From positions 1-61,523 of the forward strand of contig CAYRYO010000006.1 of the NCBI GenBank assembly GCA_964428475.1: DNA of 61,523 nucleotides, given 5' to 3'. This document shows positions 1 through 7,515 of this stretch, one piece after another; the first letter of the stretch is position 1; each line of letters starts with the position of its first letter. Under the pieces are notes generated by a model. It ran no database searches and was not told where the DNA came from. It saw only the letters and a program-made list of their open reading frames with translations. The DNA comes from JARICQ01 sp964428475 (GTDB taxonomy: Bacteria > Bacillota > Clostridia > Tissierellales > Tissierellaceae). The position numbers were made by a program, and so were the translations under genes.

Positions 1-413
1 AAATAGGATAATATCAACGCTATAGTTTGAGGATGTTCATTTTGTATATAATTCAACAACTGCTCTGGATCTGCTTTTCTAATAAATTCAAATGGCTTAA
101 CATGTAATGAAGATGTTAATTTACTAATTATATCTACTGCTTTATCTGACCCAAGTGCTCTTTCTAAAACTTCTTTTGCGTAATTAATTCCACCTTCAGA
201 AATATATTCCTGTGCTAAGCAAATTTGATAGAACTCTGCTATTATATCTTTTTTCTCATCTGGAGACACCATTCTCATATTAGCTATTTGCAGTGTTAAT
301 TCCTCTATTTCCTCTTCACTTAAGTGTTTAAATATTTCTGCAGATTTTTGAGGTCCAAGAGTTATCAGCAAGATAGCTACTTTTTCCTTCCCTGAGATTT
401 GTTTCCTAGACAT
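1..413 (-). CDS. fliG: Flagellar motor switch protein FliG, N-terminal part (cut by window edge)
   Basis: The first 137 codons of FliG, the switch-complex protein that links the MS ring to the stator. Translation from the ATG at 413-411 begins MSRKQISGKEKVAILLITLG and continues with the FliG N-terminal helical domain, including EHPQTIALIL near the cut. The family is usually about 335 residues, so some 200 residues lie outside the window. A TAGGAG ribosome site overlaps the fliF stop codon, so translation is probably coupled to fliF. It is the last visible gene of a flgB-flgC-fliE-fliF-fliG operon. Confidence 0.95.
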   Translation of the reverse strand, partial: MSRKQISGKEKVAILLITLGPQKSAEIFKHLSEEEIEELTLQIANMRMVSPDEKKDIIAEFYQICLAQEYISEGGINYAKEVLERALGSDKAVDIISKLTSSLHVKPFEFIRKADPEQLLNYIQNEHPQTIALILSY

Positions 414-425
414 TACAATTCGCTC

Positions 426-1946
426 CTATTCATTTAACCAATTCCTGAGTAACTGAACAACCGCTTCAGGTTTCTTTTCAACAAAATTATTAATTTGAGA
501 TTTCATTTTAGATTCTTCTTCTTGAAATTCTAACTCATCTATATCTTCTTCAATCATAGATTTTTCTAATATCATATTTTCAATTTCTTCATCTTTTTCT
601 TTCTTCCTCTTAGCCTTTGTGTACATTGCAAATGCAATTAATAATAATACTAAAACCAGAATACCTAATCCTATATACATTATATTTAAACTGGCTTTTT
701 CAACTTGCATATTATCTACACCTTCTTTGGTAAAGCTTTCAGCATTGACTTGTACTTGCTTTGTATCAAGTCCAGTTGCAGCGTATATCAAGTCTGTAAA
801 TTCCTTTTCTCTATCCGGGGTCAATTCACCATCCGCTAAAGAGTTCTTATTTAATAAAACAGCCACAGTAATGCTTTCCACCTTGCCAGGGGCTTGTCTT
901 ATTTCACGGTTTATTTCATTTAGTTCATTATTGATTATCCTACTTACTTTATCGTATTTGTTTCCATTATCGTCGAGAGTTAGATTATCTTCAATATTTT
1001 CTTCAGTACCAGGTATTCCTCCCGTTGTGCCACCTATCATATGTTCTTCTACTTCTTCAAGAGAACGTATCAGCCCTTCTTCATTCCCCTCTATGGGCGG
1101 TGCAAATTCTACTATAGTAGTTTTTTCACTATCCATATTGATTTTCACACTAGACATTACATCTACATTACCATGCCCTACTATGTTTTCTAAAAATCTT
1201 ATTATACTTTGATTTATTCTATTTTCTAAGCCTTGTTTTACAGTGTATATATCAGCTCCAAATAAATCATCTTCTGTCTGTTCACCTAAAAGTTTTCCGT
1301 CATCATCTATTACTTTTACATCTTCTACATCCATCGTAACTGCAGCTGCTACTAAATGTTTAATTGAATTTACCTTCTCAGCTGATAGTGGGTTATTGCT
1401 ACTTTTTTCTATGTATATTGAAGCTGTAGTTTTTCTGTCATCATTATCTAATATAAAACTAGTATCTTCTTTTTCACTTATAAATACATCTGCACTCATT
1501 ATTCCAGATATTTCACTTATCTTTGAAGCAAGCTCACTTCTTAAAGCTAACTTTTCTCTTTGCTTTTTATCATAATCAGTCATAGTCCATGTGCTATCAT
1601 TAAAAGCATCTATATAACTGTATCCTTCTTTTGGAAGACCATAATTGGCAAGTTCGATTTTCGCCTTATTTTTAACATCTGAAGGTACTAAAATAGTTCT
1701 TTGATCATCACTTGATTTCCAAACTATATTCATTTCATCAAGTCTAGTAGTAATTTGACCCATATCCTTTAAGCTTAAATTCCCGTAAAGGACTTCGTAT
1801 TGCGTTCTAGTAAAATACAATATAGCTAAGGTAAGTCCAAGAACGATAACTAAACTAATAGAAATAATTTTCAACTTCTTTTTTTTATCTGCCGAACCCC
1901 AGTATTCAGTTAATTGTCTTCGTAAGTTTTGCAATGACTCTAGCAT
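426..1946 (-). CDS. fliF: Flagellar MS-ring protein FliF
   Basis: 506 residues, the usual size for FliF, which forms the membrane ring on which the basal body assembles. A short cytoplasmic start is followed by a transmembrane segment at about 25-46, the YscJ/FliF ring-building domain (about 47-220, with EKLALRSELASKISEISGI), a second periplasmic part with an acidic low-complexity linker, and a second transmembrane segment at about 422-444. The charged C-terminal tail (EAVVQLLRNWLNE) is the part that binds FliG, which is encoded next with a 12-base gap. It lies 44 bases after fliE in the same operon. Confidence 0.96.
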   Translation of the reverse strand: MLESLQNLRRQLTEYWGSADKKKKLKIISISLVIVLGLTLAILYFTRTQYEVLYGNLSLKDMGQITTRLDEMNIVWKSSDDQRTILVPSDVKNKAKIELANYGLPKEGYSYIDAFNDSTWTMTDYDKKQREKLALRSELASKISEISGIMSADVFISEKEDTSFILDNDDRKTTASIYIEKSSNNPLSAEKVNSIKHLVAAAVTMDVEDVKVIDDDGKLLGEQTEDDLFGADIYTVKQGLENRINQSIIRFLENIVGHGNVDVMSSVKINMDSEKTTIVEFAPPIEGNEEGLIRSLEEVEEHMIGGTTGGIPGTEENIEDNLTLDDNGNKYDKVSRIINNELNEINREIRQAPGKVESITVAVLLNKNSLADGELTPDREKEFTDLIYAATGLDTKQVQVNAESFTKEGVDNMQVEKASLNIMYIGLGILVLVLLLIAFAMYTKAKRKKEKDEEIENMILEKSMIEEDIDELEFQEEESKMKSQINNFVEKKPEAVVQLLRNWLNE

Positions 1947-1990
1947 TAATAAACCTCATTCCTATATATATTAGTACATTAAAATTAAAA

Positions 1991-2284
1991 TTATATTTGT
2001 ATTCTCATGATTTCCTTGTATGCTTCTACTATTTTATTTCTCATACTCATTACTACTTGTAGTGATATTTCAGCCTTTTCAGATATTATAGATAAGTCAT
2101 GTAAGTTTTCAATTTCTCCTAATGCTAGTAAATTCTTTTGTTGCCTGCTATCAATTTGCATTTTATTTACATCATTTAAAGCATTTTTAAAAACTTGAGA
2201 AAAACTATTATCTTTATTTGTATTTTTTGCTTCTTCTTGATATTCTTTAAAATTTACAAAATCTTTTATATTATTTATCTTCAT
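1991..2284 (-). CDS. fliE: Flagellar hook-basal body protein FliE
   Basis: 97 residues, the family size. FliE joins the MS ring to the proximal rod. The C-terminal half has the typical helical pattern (SLQVVMSMRNKIVEAYKEIMRIQI), which matches the conserved FliE end. ATG start preceded by AAGGGGAT. It sits 4 bases after flgC and before fliF, the standard order in Firmicutes. No signal peptide is visible, as expected for a substrate of the flagellar type III export system. Confidence 0.94.
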   Translation of the reverse strand: MKINNIKDFVNFKEYQEEAKNTNKDNSFSQVFKNALNDVNKMQIDSRQQKNLLALGEIENLHDLSIISEKAEISLQVVMSMRNKIVEAYKEIMRIQI

Positions 2285-2288
2285 TTAA

Positions 2289-2729
2289 TTATCCCCTTCC
2301 AATCTCAAGAGCTTTCATAAGCATAGATTTAGATGTATTGAGTGCAGTTACATTTGAATCATATCCTCTCTGAGCACTTATAAGATCAACCATTTCTTTT
2401 ACAGTGTCAACATTAGGCATCTCAACATATCCTGATTCATCTGCATCAGGATGACCTGGTTCATAAACTAATTTAAAAGGAGAGTCATCTTCAACTATCT
2501 TGCTTATTTTAACGCCCCCATTGTTTATATTATTCATTTGTTTATCTAAATGTGCCTTAAATGATCCTATTTTATTTTCTTCAAACACAACCATCTGTCT
2601 TCTATAAGGAGTACCTCCGGTAGCTTTGGTAGATTTGGCATTTGCAATATTCTTTGAAATAACATCAATACGAGCCTTTTCAGCATTTAATGCTGAAGCC
2701 GATACATTTATAGAGTCAAATATACTCAT
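2289..2729 (-). CDS. flgC: Flagellar basal-body rod protein FlgC
   Basis: 146 residues, a proximal rod subunit. The N-terminal rod motif is clear (INVSASALNAEKARIDVISKN, then TPYRRQ at about 41-46), and the C-terminal helix (VDLISAQRGYDSNVTALNTS) is the conserved rod/hook/HAP end. Between them, EMPNVDTVKEMVDL matches the FlgC signature. It is 3 bases downstream of flgB and 4 bases upstream of fliE, so the genes are co-transcribed. Confidence 0.96.
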   Translation of the reverse strand: MSIFDSINVSASALNAEKARIDVISKNIANAKSTKATGGTPYRRQMVVFEENKIGSFKAHLDKQMNNINNGGVKISKIVEDDSPFKLVYEPGHPDADESGYVEMPNVDTVKEMVDLISAQRGYDSNVTALNTSKSMLMKALEIGRG

Positions 2730-2732
2730 ATA

Positions 2733-3134
2733 TTATTTACTCCCTTCTGAAATTACATTTTTTATTTTTTTAAACTCATCCGAAACTTGTTTTATCAATG
2801 CATTATACATTATTGTATTTTTAGCTAGTTCAGCATTTTCAGTGTCAATATTGACATTATTACCATCTATTCTATAGGACATTGAATTGTCTATATTTAT
2901 GAAAGGTGAAAATTCAGAATTATTATTTTTAATATGTCTTTCATTTGTTGTCATTAATTCTACTTGATTTCTATTTATTGATTTTTTCAACTGTTCTTCA
3001 AAATCAACTGTTTTTCTTTTGTAATTAGGAGTATTAACATTAGCTAAATTACTACTTATTGCCTTGTTTCTTTCCCATGTTCCATCTAAAGCTTTCTTGT
3101 AAAAATCTATATTGTTATATAAACTATTTAACAT
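2733..3134 (-). CDS. flgB: Flagellar basal-body rod protein FlgB
   Basis: 133 residues, the typical FlgB length and first gene of the flagellar operon here. The N-terminal rod motif reads RNKAISSNLANVNTPNYKRK (about 23-42), and the C-terminal helix carries AELAKNTIMYNALIKQVS. ATG start at 3134 with GGAGGGAAGCT in front. The upstream DNA is unusual: the promoter, ribosome site and first codons are present in two tandem copies (see the repeat entry at 3126-3371). Confidence 0.95.
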   Translation of the reverse strand: MLNSLYNNIDFYKKALDGTWERNKAISSNLANVNTPNYKRKTVDFEEQLKKSINRNQVELMTTNERHIKNNNSEFSPFINIDNSMSYRIDGNNVNIDTENAELAKNTIMYNALIKQVSDEFKKIKNVISEGSK

Positions 3135-3176
3135 AGCTTCCCTCCTATTATCTTCTAAATATACCTATTATACAAC

Positions 3177-3205
3177 ATTCTACATTTATATTCATAATAT
3201 ATCAA
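3177..3205 (-). promoter_or_regulatory. Proximal flgB promoter candidate
   Basis: Minus-strand -35 TTGATA at 3205-3200, a 17-base spacer and -10 TAGAAT at 3182-3177. It lies about 45 bases upstream of the flgB start. The two hexamers match the housekeeping sigma consensus at four or five positions each. No sigma-D type element was recognised. Confidence 0.6.
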
Positions 3206-3297
3206 GTTAATTTTATGTAATAATTCCAATAACAATGACTATAAATGTATTTAAAATAGCGTCACTCCTATTATTTTATAAATAACCCACATACAAT

Positions 3298-3326
3298 ATT
3301 TTACATTTATAGTCACAAAATATCAA
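3298..3326 (-). promoter_or_regulatory. Distal (duplicated) flgB promoter candidate
   Basis: Minus-strand -35 TTGATA at 3326-3321, a 17-base spacer and -10 TAAAAT at 3303-3298. It is the counterpart of the proximal promoter in the second copy of the tandem repeat, so flgB may be driven by two in-line promoters. Confidence 0.6.
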
Positions 3327-3378
3327 GCTAATTTTATATAATAGTGCTAAATGACCATAAATGTAGAATGTAAAATTT

Positions 3379-3414
3379 AAAATAAAAGAATAGCATTCGC
3401 TATTCTTTTATTTT
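3379..3414 (-). terminator. Terminator of codY
   Basis: Perfect 16-base arms (AAAATAAAAGAATAGC at 3379-3394 and its complement at 3399-3414) around a 4-base loop. The codY stop codon lies in the stem. Read on the minus strand the hairpin ends in CTTTTATTTTAAATTTT, a U-rich tail. It separates codY from the flagellar operon. Confidence 0.85.
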
Positions 3415-4179
3415 AATAAGTTCACCTTTCAATTTATCATTTAATATTTTTATATGTGTTCCTTTCATTCCAAGTGATCTAGATTCAATTACACCTGCAG
3501 ACTCTAACTTTCTTAGAGCATTTACTATAACAGATCTAGTAATTCCTACTCTATCTGCTATCTTACTAGCTACTAAAAGTCCTTCACTACCTTCTAATTC
3601 CTTAAATATATGTTCCATAGCCTCTAACTCTGAATATGAAAGAGTCCCTATCGCCATTTGAACTATAGATTTTTTCCTAGCATCCTCTTCTATTTCTTCA
3701 GTTTTAGATCTTAAAATCTCCATTCCTACTATAGTAGCACTATATTCTCCTAATACCAAATCTTCTGTAGTAAATTCTTTACCAAATCTAGCTAAGACCA
3801 AAGTGCCTAATCTATTGCCAGCATTGTTTATAGGGATTATAGTAGACACCTTATCTGGGTAATCGCATTCTGAAACTTGATCAAATACACAATCAGTTAT
3901 CTCCTTAACGTTCTCTCTTGCTTCATCTACGCTTAGTAGTTCATCATTATATTCTTTTGGAAACCTCTTTTCTTCGACAATTTCAGACTGAACTATATCA
4001 CATTCAAATCCTTGAGCCAATTCATAGCCCAAGACCTTACCCCTCTTATTAGCAATATAAACATTTGCATCTAAAATGCTACTAAGTATTTCACTTAATT
4101 CAGAGAATGAAACTGGCTTTGAACCATATCCCTGTAGTGATTTATTTAATTTTCTTGTTTTCCTTAATAAACTTTCCAC
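3400..4179 (-). CDS. codY: GTP-sensing global transcriptional repressor CodY
   Basis: 259 residues from a GTG at 4179-4177, exactly the family length. CodY senses GTP and branched-chain amino acids and represses starvation genes. The N-terminal GAF domain begins VESLLRKTRKLNKSLQ and has the ligand-pocket region up to about residue 155. The C-terminal winged helix-turn-helix is LVASKIADRVGITRSVIVNA (about 205-224), followed by LRKLESAGVIESRS. The GTG is chosen because AGGAGG lies 8 bases before it; upstream in-frame codons have no such site and no homology. The gene is downstream of topA but has its own promoter candidate with a CodY-box-like site, and ends at a strong terminator. Confidence 0.96.
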   Translation of the reverse strand: MESLLRKTRKLNKSLQGYGSKPVSFSELSEILSSILDANVYIANKRGKVLGYELAQGFECDIVQSEIVEEKRFPKEYNDELLSVDEARENVKEITDCVFDQVSECDYPDKVSTIIPINNAGNRLGTLVLARFGKEFTTEDLVLGEYSATIVGMEILRSKTEEIEEDARKKSIVQMAIGTLSYSELEAMEHIFKELEGSEGLLVASKIADRVGITRSVIVNALRKLESAGVIESRSLGMKGTHIKILNDKLKGELIKIKE

Positions 4180-4260
4180 AATAATTAATCCTCCTCTATT
4201 TAATATGCACCATTTTTTTATAGTTATTAGGTGAATCTGTACTAAAGACATCATAAGAAT

Positions 4261-4289
4261 ATTTTACTACAAAATCTCTAGATTGTACA
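4261..4289 (-). promoter_or_regulatory. codY promoter candidate
   Basis: Minus-strand -35 TGTACA (4289-4284), a 17-base spacer and -10 TAAAAT (4266-4261), about 80 bases before the codY GTG. The -35 is weak (4 of 6), the -10 good (5 of 6). Confidence 0.5.
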
Positions 4290-4296
4290 GAAAATT
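4282..4296 (-). promoter_or_regulatory. CodY-box-like operator over the codY promoter
   Basis: Minus-strand AATTTTCTGTACAAT matches the known 15-base CodY consensus AATTTTCWGAAAATT at 12 of 15 positions and covers the -35 hexamer of the codY promoter candidate. This suggests autorepression. Known: the consensus. Inferred: that this site is bound. Confidence 0.5.
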
Positions 4297-4304
4297 TTAA
4301 TAAT

Positions 4305-6389
4305 TTATACTTTTTCAACTTCGGAATACTTACACTCCTTATTTGTGCATTCTATTTTTTTCCCACTCTTACTCCTCTTAACTACCATTAAACTATTACA
4401 ATGTGGACATTTCTTTTCTACTGGTTCATTCCAAGATATAAAATCACATTCTGGATATTTATCACAACCATAGAAAACCCTACCTTTTTTTGATTTTCTC
4501 TTTATTAAATCTCCTTCACATTTGGGACATTTAACATCTATTTTTTCAACTATGGGCTTAGTATTTTTACATTCTGGATAACCGGGACATGCTAAAAACT
4601 TTCCATACCTGCCATGCTTTACTACCATCATTTTTCCACATTTTTCACATGGTATATCTGTTACCTCATCTTTTATTTCAATTTCTTCAATTTCTTCATC
4701 AGCTTTTTTCATAAGCACATCAAAATCTTTATAGAAATCCTTTACAACTTGCCTCCATGTTAAATCTCCATCTGCAACTTCATCAAGTTTTTCTTCTAAT
4801 TCCGCTGTAAATTCCTCATTAACAACTTCTTTAAAGTATTCAACAAGAAGATCATTCACTAAAAATCCTAATTCAGTTGGAATAAAACTTCTCTTTTCAA
4901 ATTCTACATAATTTCTAGCTAGTATAGTTCCAATAGTCGGAGAAAAAGTACTTGGTCTTCCAATCCCTAATTCTTCTAAAGTTTTAATAAGAGAGGCTTC
5001 TGTATATCTTCCAGGGGGTTTGGTGAAATGTTGATTTGGTATTATGTTTTTAACTAATAATTTATCTCCTTTTTCCAGTAAAGGTAATCTTGAATCTTTT
5101 TCTTCTTCATCACTACTTTTATATACCTTTAAAAATCCATCAAAGCTAAGAATAGAACCATTAGCTTTAAACAATATATCATTGCTATTTATAGTTACTG
5201 AAAAAGTATCATATATGGCCGGTTTCATTTGAGAACCAATAAGCCTTTCCCAAATCATCTTATATAAATTATACTGATCTTTAGTAAGTGAATCCTTTAT
5301 CACATCTGGTTCTTTCAATATATAGGTAGGCCTTATAGCTTCATGTGCATCCTGCTGACCTTTTTTAGATTTCTTGGAATAGTTTTTTCCACCATTCGAA
5401 TATTTATCACCATATTTTTCTTTTATTAACAAAGTAGCGACATCTACTGCTTCATCCGATATTCTGGTTGAATCTGTTCTCATATAAGTAATTAAACCTA
5501 AACTACCTTCACCTTTTATGTCTATTCCTTCGTAAAGCTGTTGTGCAACCATCATAGTTTTTTTAGTAGTAAAACGAAGTTTTTTTGAAGCATCTTGTTG
5601 CATGGTACTCGTTGTATAGGGAAGATATGGGTTTCTTTTTTTCTTTCCCCTTTTCACTTCGCTTACATGAAATGTATCCTTGTCTAATCTGTTCAAAATT
5701 GAATCTACATCTACACTTGACTTAAGTTCAATTTTATTTTCCTTGCCGTCTTTTAATTCTCCATAAAATTTAGATTCAAATGTTTCTTTGTCTTTACTTA
5801 GCTTGGAACTTATACTCCAATATTCTTCAGGTTTAAAATCATTTATTTCCATTTCTCTGTCACAAATCAATTTTAATGCAACACTTTGCACTCTTCCTGC
5901 ACTTAATCCCTTTCGTATCTTTCTCCAAAGCAAGGGACTTATTTTATAACCCACCAATCTATCTAATATACGCCTTGCTTGTTGAGCATCTACTAAGTTT
6001 AAGTCTATTTTCCTAGGATTTTTTATAGCCTTTTTAACAGCTTCCTTTGTAATTTCATTAAATTCTACTCTTACATTATCTTTTTCATCTAGTTTTAAAA
6101 TGTATGCTAAATGCCAAGAAATAGCTTCTCCCTCTCTATCAGGGTCAGTAGCTAAGAAAATCTTATCTGCTTTTTTAGCATGACTTTTCAAATCCTTTAT
6201 TATAGGCCCTTTTCCTCTTATAGTAATATATTTTGGCTCAAATTCATTTTCTACATCAATTCCAAGACTAGACTTAGGCAGATCTCTAATATGCCCTACC
6301 GATGCAACTACCTTATAATTTCTTCCTAATATCTTACCAATTGTTTTTGCTTTAGTAGGTGACTCTACTACAACTAACTTTTTTTGCAA
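4305..6389 (-). CDS. topA: DNA topoisomerase I (type IA)
   Basis: 694 residues from a TTG at 6389, the normal size. It relaxes negative supercoils through a 5'-phosphotyrosine intermediate. The N-terminal TOPRIM domain starts MQKKLVVVESPTKAKTIGKI and includes DPDREGEAISWH. The active-site tyrosine is in GLITYMRTDSTRIS (about residue 300). Three C-terminal zinc fingers follow (CEKCGKMM...CPGYPEC, CPKCEGDL...CDKYPEC, CPHCNSL...CTNKEC). The TTG is preferred because GGAGG lies 8 bases upstream; an ATG 24 bases earlier would put that site inside the gene. It starts 24 bases after dprA ends, in the comM-dprA-topA order. Confidence 0.96.
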   Translation of the reverse strand: MQKKLVVVESPTKAKTIGKILGRNYKVVASVGHIRDLPKSSLGIDVENEFEPKYITIRGKGPIIKDLKSHAKKADKIFLATDPDREGEAISWHLAYILKLDEKDNVRVEFNEITKEAVKKAIKNPRKIDLNLVDAQQARRILDRLVGYKISPLLWRKIRKGLSAGRVQSVALKLICDREMEINDFKPEEYWSISSKLSKDKETFESKFYGELKDGKENKIELKSSVDVDSILNRLDKDTFHVSEVKRGKKKRNPYLPYTTSTMQQDASKKLRFTTKKTMMVAQQLYEGIDIKGEGSLGLITYMRTDSTRISDEAVDVATLLIKEKYGDKYSNGGKNYSKKSKKGQQDAHEAIRPTYILKEPDVIKDSLTKDQYNLYKMIWERLIGSQMKPAIYDTFSVTINSNDILFKANGSILSFDGFLKVYKSSDEEEKDSRLPLLEKGDKLLVKNIIPNQHFTKPPGRYTEASLIKTLEELGIGRPSTFSPTIGTILARNYVEFEKRSFIPTELGFLVNDLLVEYFKEVVNEEFTAELEEKLDEVADGDLTWRQVVKDFYKDFDVLMKKADEEIEEIEIKDEVTDIPCEKCGKMMVVKHGRYGKFLACPGYPECKNTKPIVEKIDVKCPKCEGDLIKRKSKKGRVFYGCDKYPECDFISWNEPVEKKCPHCNSLMVVKRSKSGKKIECTNKECKYSEVEKV

Positions 6390-6413
6390 AACATACACCT
6401 CCAGTAAATACAT

Positions 6414-7511
6414 CTAACAAATCGTAAATATTCTACCACTTAATTCTTGGACTATTCCCTTTAATTCTAAAATAGTTAATATACTATTTAATTCTGATAT
6501 ATTTATTCCAGTTTTATAGGAAATTTCATCACAGTGAGTAGGTTGACTTTCTATGCAATTTATTATTTTAATTTCTATTTCACTAAAGTCATCTAAATTT
6601 AAATTGTCTTTAACTATATTTTGATTTTTCAACTCTCGTAGCTCGTAAATTTCTTCTAGGATGTCATCTATTTCTAATAAAGGTCTAGCTCCATCTCTAA
6701 TTAATTTGTTTGTTCCTTTGCTAAATAAACTATTTATATTACCTGGCAAGGCAAATACACTCCTACCTTGATTAGATGCATGAGTGGCAGTAATTAAGGA
6801 TCCAGATTTTTCCTGCGCTTCAATTACTATTATCCCCAAGGAAAGTCCGCTGATTATCCTATTCCTTTGAGGAAAATTATATGCAAGCGGTTGAGTACCT
6901 AATGAGAATTCTGTAATTACAGCCCCATTGCTTTGTATATCTTTATAAAGCTGTTTGTTTTTTGCAGGATATATCTTGTCTATTCCAGTCCCTAAAACAG
7001 CTATTGTCCTGCCATCATTTTCTAAAGTTGTCTTGTGAGCAATAGTATCTATTCCATTTGCTAGTCCGCTTATAATAGTAATTCCCATTTTTACTAATTC
7101 TTTAGTAAACTTTTCAGCTCCCCATTTTCCATAGCTAGTAGATTTTCTAGATCCTACAATACCAATAGCTAAATTATCTTTTTCCAGTATATCACCTTTC
7201 ATATAAATTACATTGGGTTTATCATCTATATGTAGTAAATGTTTTGGGTAATTCTCATCTAGTAACGTAATAATCCTTATATCTTGTGCTTCTATAGTAT
7301 CTAACAATTTACTTAAGTAATCTTCATTTCTATTTTTTAATATTTTATTTATTATAGGATAGTTAAGTCTATTAATGGATTCTAACTTTTCCTTTTTACT
7401 ATACCATAAATCTATTAAGTCTGGAAATTCATCGACCAACTTACTTATATTATGATTTCCTATATTCAAACTACTTAACCATATTAAAATATCTCTATCA
7501 TCAATATCCAA
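6414..7511 (-). CDS. dprA: DNA-processing protein DprA (Smf)
   Basis: 365 residues. DprA loads RecA onto incoming single-stranded DNA during transformation. The Rossmann-like core has GIVGSRKSTSYG (about 115-126), SGLANGIDTIAHK, AVLGTGIDKIYP, and the ATHASNQGRSVFALPGN stretch. The C-terminal end (EISYKTGINISELNSILTI, ELKGIVQELSGRI) is the winged-helix DprA-specific domain. It is 4 bases downstream of the comM-like ATPase gene, a common pairing. No late competence genes are in the window, so natural transformation cannot be judged. Confidence 0.94.
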   Translation of the reverse strand: MDIDDRDILIWLSSLNIGNHNISKLVDEFPDLIDLWYSKKEKLESINRLNYPIINKILKNRNEDYLSKLLDTIEAQDIRIITLLDENYPKHLLHIDDKPNVIYMKGDILEKDNLAIGIVGSRKSTSYGKWGAEKFTKELVKMGITIISGLANGIDTIAHKTTLENDGRTIAVLGTGIDKIYPAKNKQLYKDIQSNGAVITEFSLGTQPLAYNFPQRNRIISGLSLGIIVIEAQEKSGSLITATHASNQGRSVFALPGNINSLFSKGTNKLIRDGARPLLEIDDILEEIYELRELKNQNIVKDNLNLDDFSEIEIKIINCIESQPTHCDEISYKTGINISELNSILTILELKGIVQELSGRIFTIC

Positions 7512-7515
7512 TACA

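Larger units (their letters stand above)
3126..3371. repeat. Imperfect tandem duplication with nested inverted repeats upstream of flgB
   Basis: Two units of about 120 bases, roughly 3126-3248 and 3249-3371, align along their length. Both contain, on the minus strand, a TTGATA hexamer, 17 bases, a -10-like hexamer, then a GGAGG-like ribosome site and the first flgB codons (ATG TTA AAT in the proximal unit, ATT TTA AAT in the distal one). Inverted repeats are also present: a perfect 15-bp pair at 3175-3189 and 3357-3371, and a perfect 14-bp pair at 3236-3249 and 3302-3315. These arms overlap the promoter elements. The likely origin is a local duplication that included the start of flgB. Confidence 0.85.

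Noticed and set aside
619..1575. Plus-strand open frames of 197 and 110 codons inside fliF
   Set aside because: They mirror fliF on the opposite strand, have no ribosome site, and are Ser/Leu/Phe-rich as expected for antisense of AT-rich Lys/Glu genes. The same applies to the other long antisense frames over smc, ftsY, ffh, priA, plsX and spoIVA.
3175..3371. Miniature mobile element (MITE) upstream of flgB
   Set aside because: The 15-bp inverted ends are suggestive, but the two halves are direct copies of the flgB leader including its first codons, which a local duplication explains better. No target-site duplication was found.
4180..4254. N-terminal extension of CodY from an upstream ATG
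   Set aside because: The extra 25 residues have no CodY similarity and would put the AGGAGG site inside the coding region; the GTG start gives the family length of 259.
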